A stretch of DNA of 64,000 nt, taken from assembly GCA_004376375.1 (NCBI GenBank), contig SOJX01000061.1, forward strand, positions 1 to 64,000. Direction: 5' to 3'. The notes beneath the pieces were generated by a model. That model was not told where the DNA came from and searched no databases. It worked only from the letters and a program-made list of their open reading frames with translations. Shown here one piece after another: positions 50,309 through 59,910 of the stretch (within the stretch, counting starts at the first letter, position 1; the number at the start of each line of letters is the position of its first letter). This DNA comes from Planctomycetota bacterium (lineage in GTDB: Bacteria; Planctomycetota; E44-bin39). Both the position numbers and the translations under genes were made by a program.

Positions 50309-51493
50309 ATGGGAAACGCAACAATAGTAATCGGCACGGGTCAGGGCGAATACACATTCACCGTGCCGCCGGAGTTTCGCCCGCAGATTGAAACAATCCG
50401 AAACACTCGCGGCGAACGAATCGGCGAGCGCCACACATGGCCGGTGCGCGGATACCTGGCCGAAGCCACGACCGAAAACATCAGCGATCTCTGGGACGAG
50501 CTTGTCGAGCGGCTCCGCACCGAGGACGTAATCTGCAAATTCGTAAAGGACAGCCAGACACTTCAGGAGCTCAACCCAACCGACTGCGCCCGCGGCCCGC
50601 ACTTCTGCGGACCGAGAGTCGTAACCGCAAAAGACGGCGCATGGTCAACCAACCTCGAGTTCGCATTCGACATCGTCGCAGAAATCTACGATACCGTATC
50701 CGGCATTATCTCGAACGAATACGAAATCGAATACCGCGAACATCCCGACGGAAAGCTTGAACGGGTAAAGACCGGGCGTATCAGGACAGAACCGGGAACA
50801 AGCGCGAAAACGGCGGCGGAGTCCGCCAGCCCTGCCGTGCCGGCCGGTTACACTCTTGATTCTGAACTCATAACTCCGAACGAGGAAGACACCGAAGGAG
50901 CTTACACGTTCATCCTTCGAAAACTCTTTTCACCCCTCCCGCGGAACGTGCGGATTGCTGAACGGATTGCAACGGAAAACCTCGACAGGAACCGCCGCAC
51001 CATAACATACAAGGCGCGGTTCACAGGACCGGGTGCAAGCGACGCGGCCGAGGAATACCTCGCCCAGGCGCCGGGTCAAGTCGTGGAAAAATCCGTCACT
51101 ACGCACACGGATTCCGAAGCTGTTGAAATCGAATACACGGTCGTCATGCCCGGCACGGATGGACGGCGGGTCGAACTTTCAGAATCCATCACGGTCACCG
51201 GCGGCATCCCTGAAGTCCGCGCCTTCCCGGTCGACGGCCGCGAACCGGTTTTCTTCAAAGGCGCTACAAAACCGTTTGAAGTCATCCAGTCAGGCAGCGA
51301 AGTATGGCTCGATTCCGAGCCACCGCTAAGACCGACGCTTAATTCGACAGAACTTGTTCTCGCTGATTCAAAAACCGAGATCGTCCCCGGCGCAAACGGC
51401 AGCAACGGACGGCCCGCGACATATACTCGTAAATGGCAATACCGCTACCTGGCAAAAACTCAGCCGGACGTCACCCCGGCAACGGACTTGTAA
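50309..51493 (+). CDS. Phage tail protein, unknown
   Basis: 394 aa. Residues 1-130 (IVIGTGQGEYTFTVPPEFRPQIETIRNTRGERIGERHTWPVRGYLAEATTENISDLWDELVERLRTE) look like a tail tube or hub domain; residues 190-345 repeat beta-sandwich-like segments. No family recognised. Preceded by repeat-derived purine-rich sequence instead of a distinct ribosome site. Confidence 0.65.
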   Translation: MGNATIVIGTGQGEYTFTVPPEFRPQIETIRNTRGERIGERHTWPVRGYLAEATTENISDLWDELVERLRTEDVICKFVKDSQTLQELNPTDCARGPHFCGPRVVTAKDGAWSTNLEFAFDIVAEIYDTVSGIISNEYEIEYREHPDGKLERVKTGRIRTEPGTSAKTAAESASPAVPAGYTLDSELITPNEEDTEGAYTFILRKLFSPLPRNVRIAERIATENLDRNRRTITYKARFTGPGASDAAEEYLAQAPGQVVEKSVTTHTDSEAVEIEYTVVMPGTDGRRVELSESITVTGGIPEVRAFPVDGREPVFFKGATKPFEVIQSGSEVWLDSEPPLRPTLNSTELVLADSKTEIVPGANGSNGRPATYTRKWQYRYLAKTQPDVTPATDL

Positions 51494-51501
51494 TGGAATT
51501 T

Positions 51502-51537
51502 AACCGAATAACCGAACAACCGAAAAACTGAATAACC
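51502..51537. repeat. Octad array (AACCGAAx)
   Basis: AACCGAAT, AACCGAAC, AACCGAAA, AACTGAAT, directly before the ATG of the large tail gene. Confidence 0.75.
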
Positions 51538-54500
51538 ATGGCTGAAATAACCTGGCAACAGAACGGCGAAACATTATCCGCAATCGAATTCTCGTTTTCG
51601 CTTTCAAACGGGCTTACCGCCTCCACCGGCTCGCTGGTGCTTGCGGAAAGAGCTTTCCGGCAACTTCAGAACATCGGAGACGTCACCGTAACACAAAACT
51701 TCACCGGGAATACTCCTTCGACATCGCTTACTTTCCGCTCTCTCTACGTGCTCGATTACACCCGCGAGCAGGATGCCGACAACCGTTCCGCCATCTACCG
51801 CGTCCGGGTTGCGGACAAGCGCATTCTCTGGGAACGGTTCGGTGAAATAACGCTTTACGCAAACGCGCTTGACCGTTTCGGAAAACTGAGGTGGGATTCG
51901 CTCAACTCACTGAAACCGTATTCGTGGAAAGATCTCGTACTCAAATGCGTCGAAGCCCTTGGCGAATCCGGCAACCTGCTGGACGCCGGCGCACTTGCGG
52001 AAAATCCGTTCGTCCCGCGAAACGTCGACTGGGTCGCCAAGCGACCGATACACGCCCTTCGCGAACTGCTCGCGCCGGCAGGTTACACGCTTGCGCTCAG
52101 GCACGACGGCAAATTCAGGATTGAACCGGCCGGCTCCGGCAGCAGGCCGCGGGTTCCGCCGATTTACGGACCCAACCTTGAAACGGGAAAAACGTTTCCG
52201 CTTGTGCCACGCTATGTAAAAGTCGTCGGCGCGCGCCTTATCGACCAGAAGACCATAACACTCGAAGCATGCGCTTACGATCCGTCCGACGGTCAGGTCA
52301 AGGCGCTCGGCAGCGTATCTTACCTGCAGGGCTACGATACCGGCAGAGGCCTGGCAACCGGTTTCGTCGACATCGACGACTCGGCATCGCGCCAGGCCGC
52401 ACGCACGACGGTCGGCAAACTGTGGCGAATCCCGAAAACCGGCAGGTTCTCCGACGACAATAAATCGAGAAACAGCATTTACCTTCCCGTCCTCGACACG
52501 ATAAGCGAAACAGGCCGCGACGGAAAACCTGCAAAACCCAGACTCCGCGGTGCATATTTCCAGAAAGGCGAAGACAAACGCGGCGAGAAAAAGCAATATA
52601 AAAACGTCGGTGGCTCCGATTCCGAGCGGGTGCCCTTCATGCGCGGCTGGGCAATAATCGACCGTGACCTCGGCCTGGTCCGCACGAAAAAAATCTGCGG
52701 TATTCTTTCCGATACCGAAATCGACGTCCTTCCACAGACAAAGGACGGCGAGCCGGTCAGGGTCGAGCTGATACCGCCTGAACTGACATTCGCCTACGAG
52801 AGGCGCGGCCAGAACGCACACTACCTTTATGAAGCGGAAGTCGCCAACCCGACAATCGAAAGCGGCACGCTCGTATTCAACCGGCCCGACCTTTCGCTGC
52901 GGATGATTAACGGCTCATACGACGCGGCGGCAAAACATGAGCTCGACGCCCGTGCCGCCGAGCTTGTCCAGGCCGCGCTCGCGGCTGCGCCGTCCGTTGA
53001 AAACGAAACCGGAACCTGTGCCGGCGCACACGGCATCGAGCCGGACGGAGCTATAACCGAAGTCGCATGGCAGGCCGACCACGCGCAGGCAGTTACGAAA
53101 TATACGCTAAACCTTCACAGGCCGCTGTCGCCTTCCCCCGCTGATTCAGACAAAGATCGTGAAGTTTATATCTCATGGGCGGCGGAACGGGCGGAGCGCG
53201 GTTCATTTTCCCTAGGCGCCGATCCGACCTCGCAGGCTGAAGTCCACGACACCGACGAGGAACTCCGGCTCCGTAACGTGAATAAATCCGGCGTTATCCC
53301 TATCCGTAATTCGGATGAGTGGCAGGAGCGGCTCGAATCAGAAGGCCGCGCGGACGATGACGAGACGTTTCTTTTCGCAGAGCTTGCCGAGCACAATCCC
53401 GACACTCAGGAGCCGGAGCTTAAGAACATCGGACCGGCGGAAGCGGATAACTGGAATTTCCGCGAACACTCGCAAGACCCGAACCCCGAACCCCACTCGC
53501 AGGACAGCGTCTGGGCCATCCGCCTGATCTCTGACGACCGCTACGCGGAAGAAACGCCTCAGAACCGCTCGACCGAAATCGTGCGCCTCTGCGACGGTGA
53601 GGCAGGCGACCTGGACGAGTTCGTGAGAGTCCGCTCTACGACTCCGCTCGGGGACTACCGCGCAATGTGGCACATCGACGGCGGCACTCTGGACGCCGGA
53701 TATATAACCGACGTGCCCGAAGGCCTCAAACGCCGCCGCCGCGATAACCTTGACGGCGTAGCGCCGCCGAACCATATTGCGCGTATCGGGGACATCGTTA
53801 TATTGACCGACGACGATGAAAAACTCCGCACGAAAGACGGCGACATTTTCACAATCGCCAATATCCGCCATGACGCCCACTTCCACTACGACGAGGCCCA
53901 CGACGGCCGCATTTACTTCACAAAGAATCCGCCTGCGTCCGAACAGGCCGGGCTGGAAGTCATCGGCGAGATGGTCTGCGACCCCGCAAAAGCGAATGCA
54001 GACACGGCCCTCGGCAAGGAATCAGGCGAATGGCGGCCGCAGATTAAACTGCCGCTTGCAACCGGTCTGCCGTGGACCGACCTCAAACCATGGACGGACT
54101 GGGGAGGTCGCACGATACCTTCGGAAACCGATTTCGGCCGTTTTCCGACATTTGAATTCCCCAATTCCGACCGGTTGATGCAATCGCAGGGCTATGTCCT
54201 GCCGGAAATCCCGGTCGACGAGAACAACGTCCCCCTCGCCTTCCGTGGAACGTTCATCGTCGAAAACACAAGTGAACTGCTCGTTGAAGCCAACGCGGTA
54301 TTCCGTTTCACCGTCGACATTATCCGCGACGGCGACAATCCGCGACAGCCGTCATATACCCGTCACGGGCGTTTGGATGTTCTGGTTCCGGGATCAACCG
54401 ACCCGGCAGTGGAAGCATATGTAGACCTGCCGTTCGACCAGCGGCAATTCGCGCCCGGTGACGTGCTCGGCGTGAGGCTGTGGCGGGATTCAGGCGATTC

Positions 54501-54636
54501 AAGCGATACCTGGACCGGCTCGGTGTACTGCAAGGAGTTCGCAGCCCTGGTTGAAGCGCCGGCGGACGCGTGCTGCGACTGGAACTTTTTCGCCGACGAA
54601 GGAACGAATCAAATCAGCTACCCGATGACCGCATAA
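51538..54636 (+). CDS. Large tail/baseplate protein
   Basis: 1032 aa, the largest protein of the element. The N-terminus (AEITWQQNGETLSAIEFSFSLSNGLTASTGSLVLAERAF) and LRELLAPAGYTLALRHDGKFRIEP resemble baseplate hub/Gp27-like tail proteins. The middle is acidic and beta-rich; the last 250 residues (FRGTFIVENTSELLVEANAVFRFTVDIIRDGDNP ... GDVLGVRLWRDSGDSSDTWTGSVYCKEFAALVEAP) look like a carbohydrate-binding jelly roll. There are no long coiled coils or hydrophobic repeats, so it is not a tape measure. Confidence 0.7.
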   Translation: MAEITWQQNGETLSAIEFSFSLSNGLTASTGSLVLAERAFRQLQNIGDVTVTQNFTGNTPSTSLTFRSLYVLDYTREQDADNRSAIYRVRVADKRILWERFGEITLYANALDRFGKLRWDSLNSLKPYSWKDLVLKCVEALGESGNLLDAGALAENPFVPRNVDWVAKRPIHALRELLAPAGYTLALRHDGKFRIEPAGSGSRPRVPPIYGPNLETGKTFPLVPRYVKVVGARLIDQKTITLEACAYDPSDGQVKALGSVSYLQGYDTGRGLATGFVDIDDSASRQAARTTVGKLWRIPKTGRFSDDNKSRNSIYLPVLDTISETGRDGKPAKPRLRGAYFQKGEDKRGEKKQYKNVGGSDSERVPFMRGWAIIDRDLGLVRTKKICGILSDTEIDVLPQTKDGEPVRVELIPPELTFAYERRGQNAHYLYEAEVANPTIESGTLVFNRPDLSLRMINGSYDAAAKHELDARAAELVQAALAAAPSVENETGTCAGAHGIEPDGAITEVAWQADHAQAVTKYTLNLHRPLSPSPADSDKDREVYISWAAERAERGSFSLGADPTSQAEVHDTDEELRLRNVNKSGVIPIRNSDEWQERLESEGRADDDETFLFAELAEHNPDTQEPELKNIGPAEADNWNFREHSQDPNPEPHSQDSVWAIRLISDDRYAEETPQNRSTEIVRLCDGEAGDLDEFVRVRSTTPLGDYRAMWHIDGGTLDAGYITDVPEGLKRRRRDNLDGVAPPNHIARIGDIVILTDDDEKLRTKDGDIFTIANIRHDAHFHYDEAHDGRIYFTKNPPASEQAGLEVIGEMVCDPAKANADTALGKESGEWRPQIKLPLATGLPWTDLKPWTDWGGRTIPSETDFGRFPTFEFPNSDRLMQSQGYVLPEIPVDENNVPLAFRGTFIVENTSELLVEANAVFRFTVDIIRDGDNPRQPSYTRHGRLDVLVPGSTDPAVEAYVDLPFDQRQFAPGDVLGVRLWRDSGDSSDTWTGSVYCKEFAALVEAPADACCDWNFFADEGTNQISYPMTA

Positions 54637-54640
54637 ACAA

Positions 54641-54712
54641 GACTTAAGGCTTGAGACCTGAGGCTTGAGGGAAGCCTCGAGCCTCAAGTCTCAGGCCTCA
54701 GGCCTCAAGGAG
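54641..54712. repeat. Inverted heptad arrays before the fibre gene
   Basis: Left arm GGCTTGA/GACCTGA; right arm GCCTCAA/GTCTCAG/GCCTCAG. The arms are complementary; AAGGAGG follows as the ribosome site for 54718. Confidence 0.85.
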
Positions 54713-54717
54713 GTTTC

Positions 54718-55629
54718 ATGGGCGACCAATCCACATATTTCAAACCATCCGTTGGCGACCGCTACCTGCGCGACTGGCTGCGGGGCGTAAAAGAGCTTTT
54801 CGAAGGCTGCATACTTTCCGGCTGTGCGCTCTCGGACGGCGGCGGGCTGTCGCTTTCGATCTCAAGCGGAAAACTCTACATCGGCGGCTTCTGCGTCGAT
54901 TACAACACGGACTCGTACACGCTTGCAGACGACGACACCAGTTACATCTACGCCGAGCTGAACGAAACCGACAACTCCGAAGGCAAGCTCATCAATTACT
55001 CGTTCGATTTCGCCGCCAATTCGAGCGACTCCTCCAGCGCCGATTATTACATGAAAGTCGGCGAGGTAACGACCGCAAGCGGGTCGATAACCCTGATCAA
55101 CGCAACCGACCGGAGCCCGAAGGCCGTTTCATCCGGTCATTTCAACATCGAGCTCGGCGACGCGGCCGGCGCAAAGGAATTCCGAGTCCTGGATTCGTCC
55201 GGAGCCTGCGTCTTTGCAGTCGACTCCGACGGCAACGCGACGACCGGCTGGCACGGTTCCGCGACCAGGATAAAAATCCTGCCGCGCGACTTTATTTCCG
55301 ACGACGCAGGCAACCCGGAATTCATGGCGGGCGCCAACAACCAGGTAATCACGGGCGGTGTGTCCGCCAAACTCGTTGCGGCCATCCCCATACCGACGGG
55401 TTTCAAGGCGACGGCCGTCAGAGTTTATGCAAACCTGACAAAAAATGTGACAGTCTACGAGGCTGATATAAATTCAGTAACAATTACAGGCAAAGGCACG
55501 GGCGACACTTCGGCCGAGATAGACATAACCGACGTTACGTCCGACGGCACGAATTTCCTGCGCGTTCAGGTTGAATCGGTCAACGGCGCCGGCGTTTACG
55601 GCGGTTATGTAACAATTGCCAAAGCTTAA
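54718..55629 (+). CDS. Tail-fibre-like protein
   Basis: 303 aa. The N-terminus (YFKPSVGDRYLRDWLRGVKELFEGCILSGCALSDGGGLSLSISSGKLYIGG) is of the tail-fibre attachment type; the middle has a fibre-like stretch (FNIELGDAAGAKEFRVLDSSGACVFAVDSDGNATTGWHGS), and the C-terminus is a beta domain. AAGGAGG 6 bases upstream. Receptor unknown. Confidence 0.65.
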   Translation: MGDQSTYFKPSVGDRYLRDWLRGVKELFEGCILSGCALSDGGGLSLSISSGKLYIGGFCVDYNTDSYTLADDDTSYIYAELNETDNSEGKLINYSFDFAANSSDSSSADYYMKVGEVTTASGSITLINATDRSPKAVSSGHFNIELGDAAGAKEFRVLDSSGACVFAVDSDGNATTGWHGSATRIKILPRDFISDDAGNPEFMAGANNQVITGGVSAKLVAAIPIPTGFKATAVRVYANLTKNVTVYEADINSVTITGKGTGDTSAEIDITDVTSDGTNFLRVQVESVNGAGVYGGYVTIAKA

Positions 55630-55649
55630 ACACGTGGGGAGAAGTCAAA

Positions 55650-55919
55650 GTGTGCAGACTTATCTTACTTACGGTCTTACCTATCTCGTTATGCCTTGGC
55701 ATCGGGTGTAACATTTCAAGGCCTTCGCCTGCAATCTCCCACGCGCTCGACGTGCAGGCAAAATACACATCCGTATACGTGGAAAGAACTCTGCCCCTGA
55801 TCCAGGACGAGGAAACACGGCTAATCGGCATCGAGCTGGTAAGAAATGCCGAGTCGCTGAAACGATGGGCCCACGCCGGAGAAAAGAAAGATGAAAAAGA
55901 AAATCCAGGACGCGATTGA
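55650..55919 (+). CDS. Small phage lipoprotein (possible outer spanin)
   Basis: 89 aa from GTG 55650 (GGGGAGAAG upstream). Signal MCRLILLTVLPISLCLGIGC ends in a lipobox cysteine at residue 20; the remaining 69 residues are helical and charged. Position just before two small membrane-type genes at the end of the late operon fits Rz1-like outer spanins, but the sequence is not Pro-rich as in lambda Rz1. Overlaps the next gene by 29 bases. Confidence 0.55.
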   Translation: MCRLILLTVLPISLCLGIGCNISRPSPAISHALDVQAKYTSVYVERTLPLIQDEETRLIGIELVRNAESLKRWAHAGEKKDEKENPGRD

Positions 55920-56166
55920 GTTTTACAGAAAACACCGCGACGAGCTCGCGCCGGTCATCGGCGCTGCCGAAAGGTTTTTCGCCACGTTGCGTAAAGGCGA
56001 TTTCGAAAAAGCCGGCGAACTTGCGGAACGCTACGAATCCGTGCGTGAGCTGCGCGAGGCCCGTGACGGCGTCGAATCGGAAATCAAGAAATGGAGCGCG
56101 CTCGCGGACGGAATCTCCTTCCTCGGCCTGATTGTAAAACTGATTGCATCAGGGGTAGCATCATGA
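55891..56166 (+). CDS. Small helical protein with C-terminal hydrophobic segment
   Basis: 91 aa: charged helix (KIQDAIEFYRKHRDELAPVIGAAERFFATLRKGDFEKAGELAERYESVRELREARD) and a hydrophobic end (ADGISFLGLIVKLIASGVAS). Starts within the lipoprotein gene and its TGA overlaps the next ATG (ATGA). Possible lysis or tail-assembly accessory; no family recognised. Confidence 0.6.
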   Translation: MKKKIQDAIEFYRKHRDELAPVIGAAERFFATLRKGDFEKAGELAERYESVRELREARDGVESEIKKWSALADGISFLGLIVKLIASGVAS

Positions 56167-56492
56167 TTACCGAATGGATAACGGCAATCGCGGCAATAAT
56201 CGGTACAATCGGTACAATATTGGGAGCACTTGGCTACAAAAGACGCGGGAAAAAACTGAATGACGTTTCCACGGCGCTGGAAGAAACAGGACGCCGGGTC
56301 GTCAATGCTGAAGAAGTCATCCGCGCACTCGTAATCGCGATCGAAAAATTCCGCACCGACGTCCGCAAGGGCCATTACGGCAACGCAGCCAGAAACGACC
56401 TCCCCGACATCGCCCGCCTCATCCAGGCCTTCGCGGAAGAGCTGGATATTGAGAAAAATCTGGCTGATTATGTAAAAGAATTAACCGAATAG
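56163..56492 (+). CDS. Holin-like small membrane protein
   Basis: 109 aa from ATG 56163. One N-terminal membrane helix (WITAIAAIIGTIGTILGALGY), a basic patch (KRRGKKL), then a soluble helix. Layout is similar to holins of the LL-H/superfamily 6 type. No endolysin is adjacent. Its last 12 bases overlap the convergent DUF72 gene, which marks the right edge of the element. Confidence 0.55.
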   Translation: MITEWITAIAAIIGTIGTILGALGYKRRGKKLNDVSTALEETGRRVVNAEEVIRALVIAIEKFRTDVRKGHYGNAARNDLPDIARLIQAFAEELDIEKNLADYVKELTE

Positions 56493-57368
56493 ACCGCGCT
56501 GGCCCGAATCGACTCTGTCAATTTTTTTCAGCTCCGGGTACTGATAAATCAACGAATCGGGAATCCTTACCTTTTGACCCAGAAGCGCGGCAATCTGAAT
56601 GGAATTCGCCAGAGCCTTGCCCTGGAAGTGGTTATTCATAATAATGAATGTCGCCCCGACTTTTGAGCTTATCTTCTTCACCCGCTCGACCCACCAGTTC
56701 AGTTCTTTGGATGAATAAAGGTAGTTATATTTTTCATCGCGTCCGGAATCTGCGTCAAACCATGCAGCGCTGTTGCGGCCGTGCATCCGGACATACCCGA
56801 CAGGCCCCGTAATGATCTCCGTTCCGGTAACTCCGGTTTTTGACTCCGGCTGATCGATATTGGCGAAAGAACAGTTATTGTCCGCAATGAAATCCAGCGC
56901 AGATTTCGTATTCCACGAAACGTGGCGAATTTCAAGCACGAGCGGCTCGCCTGAAAAAGCCGCAGCCAGTTTATGGAGCACGGCCCGGTTCTCCTGAGTA
57001 TTCTGAAACGACCATGGATACTGGACCAGAATCGCGCCGAGCCTGCCCGCCTCCCGCATCGGCTCGATGCCCTCGCGGAACGCTTTCACGTCCTCACCCG
57101 TCCAGCCGCTTTCGTGAGTAAACCCCCGCCAGAGCTTTACGGTGAAAATAAAATCCTCGACGCCGCTTACGGCATCGACCCAGCGCCTGACGGCTTTCAC
57201 CGCCGGCGGCCTGTAAAACGTGTTATTGATTTCGACGCAGTCGACGAAATCCGCAAGGTAACGCAGTTGCGCAGGCCCTTTGGCAAGGCCTTTCGGGTAG
57301 ACGATGCCGGCCCAGTCGGGATAAGACCATCCCGCGGTGCCGATGAAGATTCTATTCCTGTCATCCAC
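56481..57368 (-). CDS. DUF72 family protein (YecE-like)
   Basis: 295 aa TIM-barrel protein: GTAGWSYPDWAGIVYPKGL at the N-terminus, VEINNTFYRPP, FTVKLWRGFTHE, ILVQYPWSF, LEIRHVSWNT and VGYVRMHGRN. The function of the family is not established. Complete. Host gene at the right edge of the prophage-like element; its end overlaps the last phage gene by 12 bases. Confidence 0.9.
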   Translation of the reverse strand: MDDRNRIFIGTAGWSYPDWAGIVYPKGLAKGPAQLRYLADFVDCVEINNTFYRPPAVKAVRRWVDAVSGVEDFIFTVKLWRGFTHESGWTGEDVKAFREGIEPMREAGRLGAILVQYPWSFQNTQENRAVLHKLAAAFSGEPLVLEIRHVSWNTKSALDFIADNNCSFANIDQPESKTGVTGTEIITGPVGYVRMHGRNSAAWFDADSGRDEKYNYLYSSKELNWWVERVKKISSKVGATFIIMNNHFQGKALANSIQIAALLGQKVRIPDSLIYQYPELKKIDRVDSGQRGLFG

Positions 57369-57498
57369 AACGGAATTCTACACTTCGATGCGGCCTGCCT
57401 GCAAGAAAAACCCTTGCACAACGGAGGCAATGCAAATACAATTCAATCAGTACAAGTTCACAAATCCGGATCATACTTTATTAATAAAAGGTTTTACC

Positions 57499-59898
57499 GT
57501 GACTGAGCATAATCTCGAATTTGAGCCTTGGGACGAAAACGAACGCGAAGACGGCTTGCCGGAGGATGAAGAACCTCAGGACGAATCAGCGGCCGAGTTC
57601 ATCTCCTTTGACGACTCCCGTGAAATGGACGCGGAGTCATTAAAAGGCGGCGTAGACTACTCGACCAAGCGGCCAAAGCCGCCACGCGATGAGGTTGAGG
57701 AGCCGCCTGAAAAAGAAGAATCCCCTCTCAGCACGGAGCGAAAGAAATCATCCGAAGACTTCAGTTTCGACCTGGATTTCTCACCTGAGCATACCCGCAG
57801 AATTCCGCGTAAGAAAAAGACGGAACGGGCCAGGAAAAAACCCAAGCCACCTGCAAAAGACCAGCCGCCCGCCAGCGACCTTATGACCGCCCCCCTGGTC
57901 ACCGAAAGCCCGCATGGAAAAAAACGGACGAAGCAACCCATGCCCTCAGGCAAGGCTGCGGAAGGCAAGGAGGGTGTGCGCCCCGTCCCGGCGCCCCCGC
58001 GTCCCAGGCCCGGAGAAGGCCCGCCTATAATCCTCCCGGGGCATCCGCCCAAACCTGCAAGAACAGGGCCGGTAACGCCTGCGACACCGCACGTTCCGAG
58101 AGCAAGCGCGTATGTCTCACCGCGGGAAGCAACCGAAAAAAAACCTGAAGTAAAGGCCGGGCGTCCTATTTCCCTGTATGGCGCCATACTCCTGGTACTT
58201 TTCCTGTGCCTTGCCGGACTGCTCTCCTTCCGCTACATCTGCAACTTCGATATCTGGTGGCACCTCTCCACCGGCAGCGACATACTCGTGGAAAAGTCGC
58301 TGCCCGGCAATGACCCGTATTCGTTTACCGCGTCCGACAGGACCGTGTTTACTCCATACCCGATGGCGCAGGTGGTCTTTGCCGCGCTTGGCAGAATTGG
58401 GGACGGCACTACGGCACTGATAGTATTCAAGACACTGATGATCCTGATTGCATTCCTCCTGTGCATATTCGCCGTGCCGGGCGAGAGAAAAATCAGCATT
58501 CTCGTATTATGGCTTGGACTTGCAGCGCTGTTCGCGTCAAACGAAAGGCTGCTCGTGCGCCCTCACCTGATGACAATGGTGATGGCGCCGCTGTTTTTCC
58601 TCATTCTCGAGCGGCACGAACGCATAGGCACAAAGTGGATATGGGCGCTGCCGGCGGCTGCGGTAATCTGGGCAAACTGGCACCCCGGCTGGATTATCGG
58701 CGTCCTGGTGGTCTTCGCATTTCTTGTCGGCAATGCAATTTTCTTCTTCTACGGAATCAGCTACGACGAGCGAAAAAAAGAAATAAAGCGGCTCGGCTGG
58801 CTTGCGCTTATTCTGCTTCTGGTGGCGGCCGCGGGACTCATCACCCCAAACCATATTCACGGTTTTCTCCACCCGCTCAGGCAGCTCACGATAATCTCGG
58901 ATATAAACGAAGGCGTGGGTGAATGGAGTTCCCCGCTTAAAGGCTTCACTCTGCTTTCGAGCCGCCTTATCTACTGGAAAATCCTCGTTGCCGTGGGAGT
59001 CCTCAGCTTTCTGGCAAACTGGAAACGGCAGCGGCTTTCCCACCTCCTCGTTTTCATAGGCGTGCTTGTGCTGTCGCTCACCGCGTACCGCCACATGGCG
59101 ATATTCGCGTTGCTTGCCGCGCCGATCGCAGCCGGCAACTTCCTGTCGGTTTTCTCGCAATTCGACGTTGAAAAAGCCGGGCGTTTTGCCGCGTTGATTG
59201 CCGGGCTGCTTTTTGCCGGCGTTGTTTCATACTTCGCGGTCGGACTTACGACGAACGACTACTACCGAAGCCGTAAATTGTACGGCTTCCACACCGGCGG
59301 CGGCGTCTCGTCCGTCTACCTCCCGGCCGAGGCCGTTAAAGCATTCAGGGAACTGAATATCCGGGGCAACGGTTTTCACAACTACCACCTCGGCGGCTTC
59401 CTCATGCACACGCTCGGCCCGGGGACCAAGGTATTCCTCGACGGCCGGCTCCTTCATTATCCGAAAGCGGTGAGGGAAGACTACAAAACTTTGAAAGGCG
59501 AACCCGACAAGTGGTTCGCCATCGCGGCAAAACCGGAATACAAGTTCGATTGGGCAATGCTCGCGCATACCACCGGCGAGTTCCGCGCCCTCATCAAGAT
59601 GCTTTGGAAAAACGCCGAATGGCAGCCCGTCTACACTGACTCGGTCGTCATCATGTTCGTCAGGCGGTCGGGAATTAATTCCGAACTTGTGAAGAAAGGC
59701 GTGCCGGCCCGATTGCTCGACGTCAGCGGCATGGAGTATCCCGAGTACCATTACCGCCAGCTTGGAAGGCTATTCACCGACCTCGAGCAGTATGCACAGG
59801 CAAAGCAGAACCTTCGCAAAGCCCAGGATCTGCCCTACGCCTCCCCGGACGTGGAAAACGATCTACGGCGGGTGTTCCTGCTGACGGGTGAAATATAA
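57499..59898 (+). CDS. Large polytopic membrane protein with acidic N-terminus and TPR-like end
   Basis: 799 aa from GTG 57499 (AAAAGG 8 bases upstream); the frame is open from 57337, where it overlaps the DUF72 gene antisense. The first 220 residues are disordered, acidic then Pro/Lys-rich. About ten membrane helices follow from ISLYGAILLVLFLCLAGLL to AALIAGLLFAGVVSYFAVG. The loop CNFDIWWHLSTGSDILVEKSLPGNDPYSF resembles the first periplasmic loop of GT-C glycosyltransferase-like proteins. The C-terminal 180 residues are soluble, ending in a TPR-like unit. A cell-envelope glycan role is inference. Confidence 0.7.
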   Translation: MTEHNLEFEPWDENEREDGLPEDEEPQDESAAEFISFDDSREMDAESLKGGVDYSTKRPKPPRDEVEEPPEKEESPLSTERKKSSEDFSFDLDFSPEHTRRIPRKKKTERARKKPKPPAKDQPPASDLMTAPLVTESPHGKKRTKQPMPSGKAAEGKEGVRPVPAPPRPRPGEGPPIILPGHPPKPARTGPVTPATPHVPRASAYVSPREATEKKPEVKAGRPISLYGAILLVLFLCLAGLLSFRYICNFDIWWHLSTGSDILVEKSLPGNDPYSFTASDRTVFTPYPMAQVVFAALGRIGDGTTALIVFKTLMILIAFLLCIFAVPGERKISILVLWLGLAALFASNERLLVRPHLMTMVMAPLFFLILERHERIGTKWIWALPAAAVIWANWHPGWIIGVLVVFAFLVGNAIFFFYGISYDERKKEIKRLGWLALILLLVAAAGLITPNHIHGFLHPLRQLTIISDINEGVGEWSSPLKGFTLLSSRLIYWKILVAVGVLSFLANWKRQRLSHLLVFIGVLVLSLTAYRHMAIFALLAAPIAAGNFLSVFSQFDVEKAGRFAALIAGLLFAGVVSYFAVGLTTNDYYRSRKLYGFHTGGGVSSVYLPAEAVKAFRELNIRGNGFHNYHLGGFLMHTLGPGTKVFLDGRLLHYPKAVREDYKTLKGEPDKWFAIAAKPEYKFDWAMLAHTTGEFRALIKMLWKNAEWQPVYTDSVVIMFVRRSGINSELVKKGVPARLLDVSGMEYPEYHYRQLGRLFTDLEQYAQAKQNLRKAQDLPYASPDVENDLRRVFLLTGEI

Positions 59899-59910
59899 AA
59901 ATCCAGACAG

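Larger units (their letters stand above)
35836..56492. mobile_element. Prophage-like element (intact capsid/tail genes, broken terminase, no integrase seen)
   Basis: The region runs from the CI-type repressor to the last small gene of a possible lysis group. Order: repressor (leftward), then rightward activator, ABC-GNAT, ParB-like, terminases, portal, scaffold, N4-gp56 capsid, DUF115-like, connector, small membrane protein, tail spike and tail proteins, lysis candidates. Most genes overlap or nearly touch. No integrase, recombinase, replication protein, endolysin or long tape measure is present, and no attachment repeats could be identified. GC is close to the host except in the spike. Boundaries are set by gene content, not by att sites. 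Confidence 0.8.
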
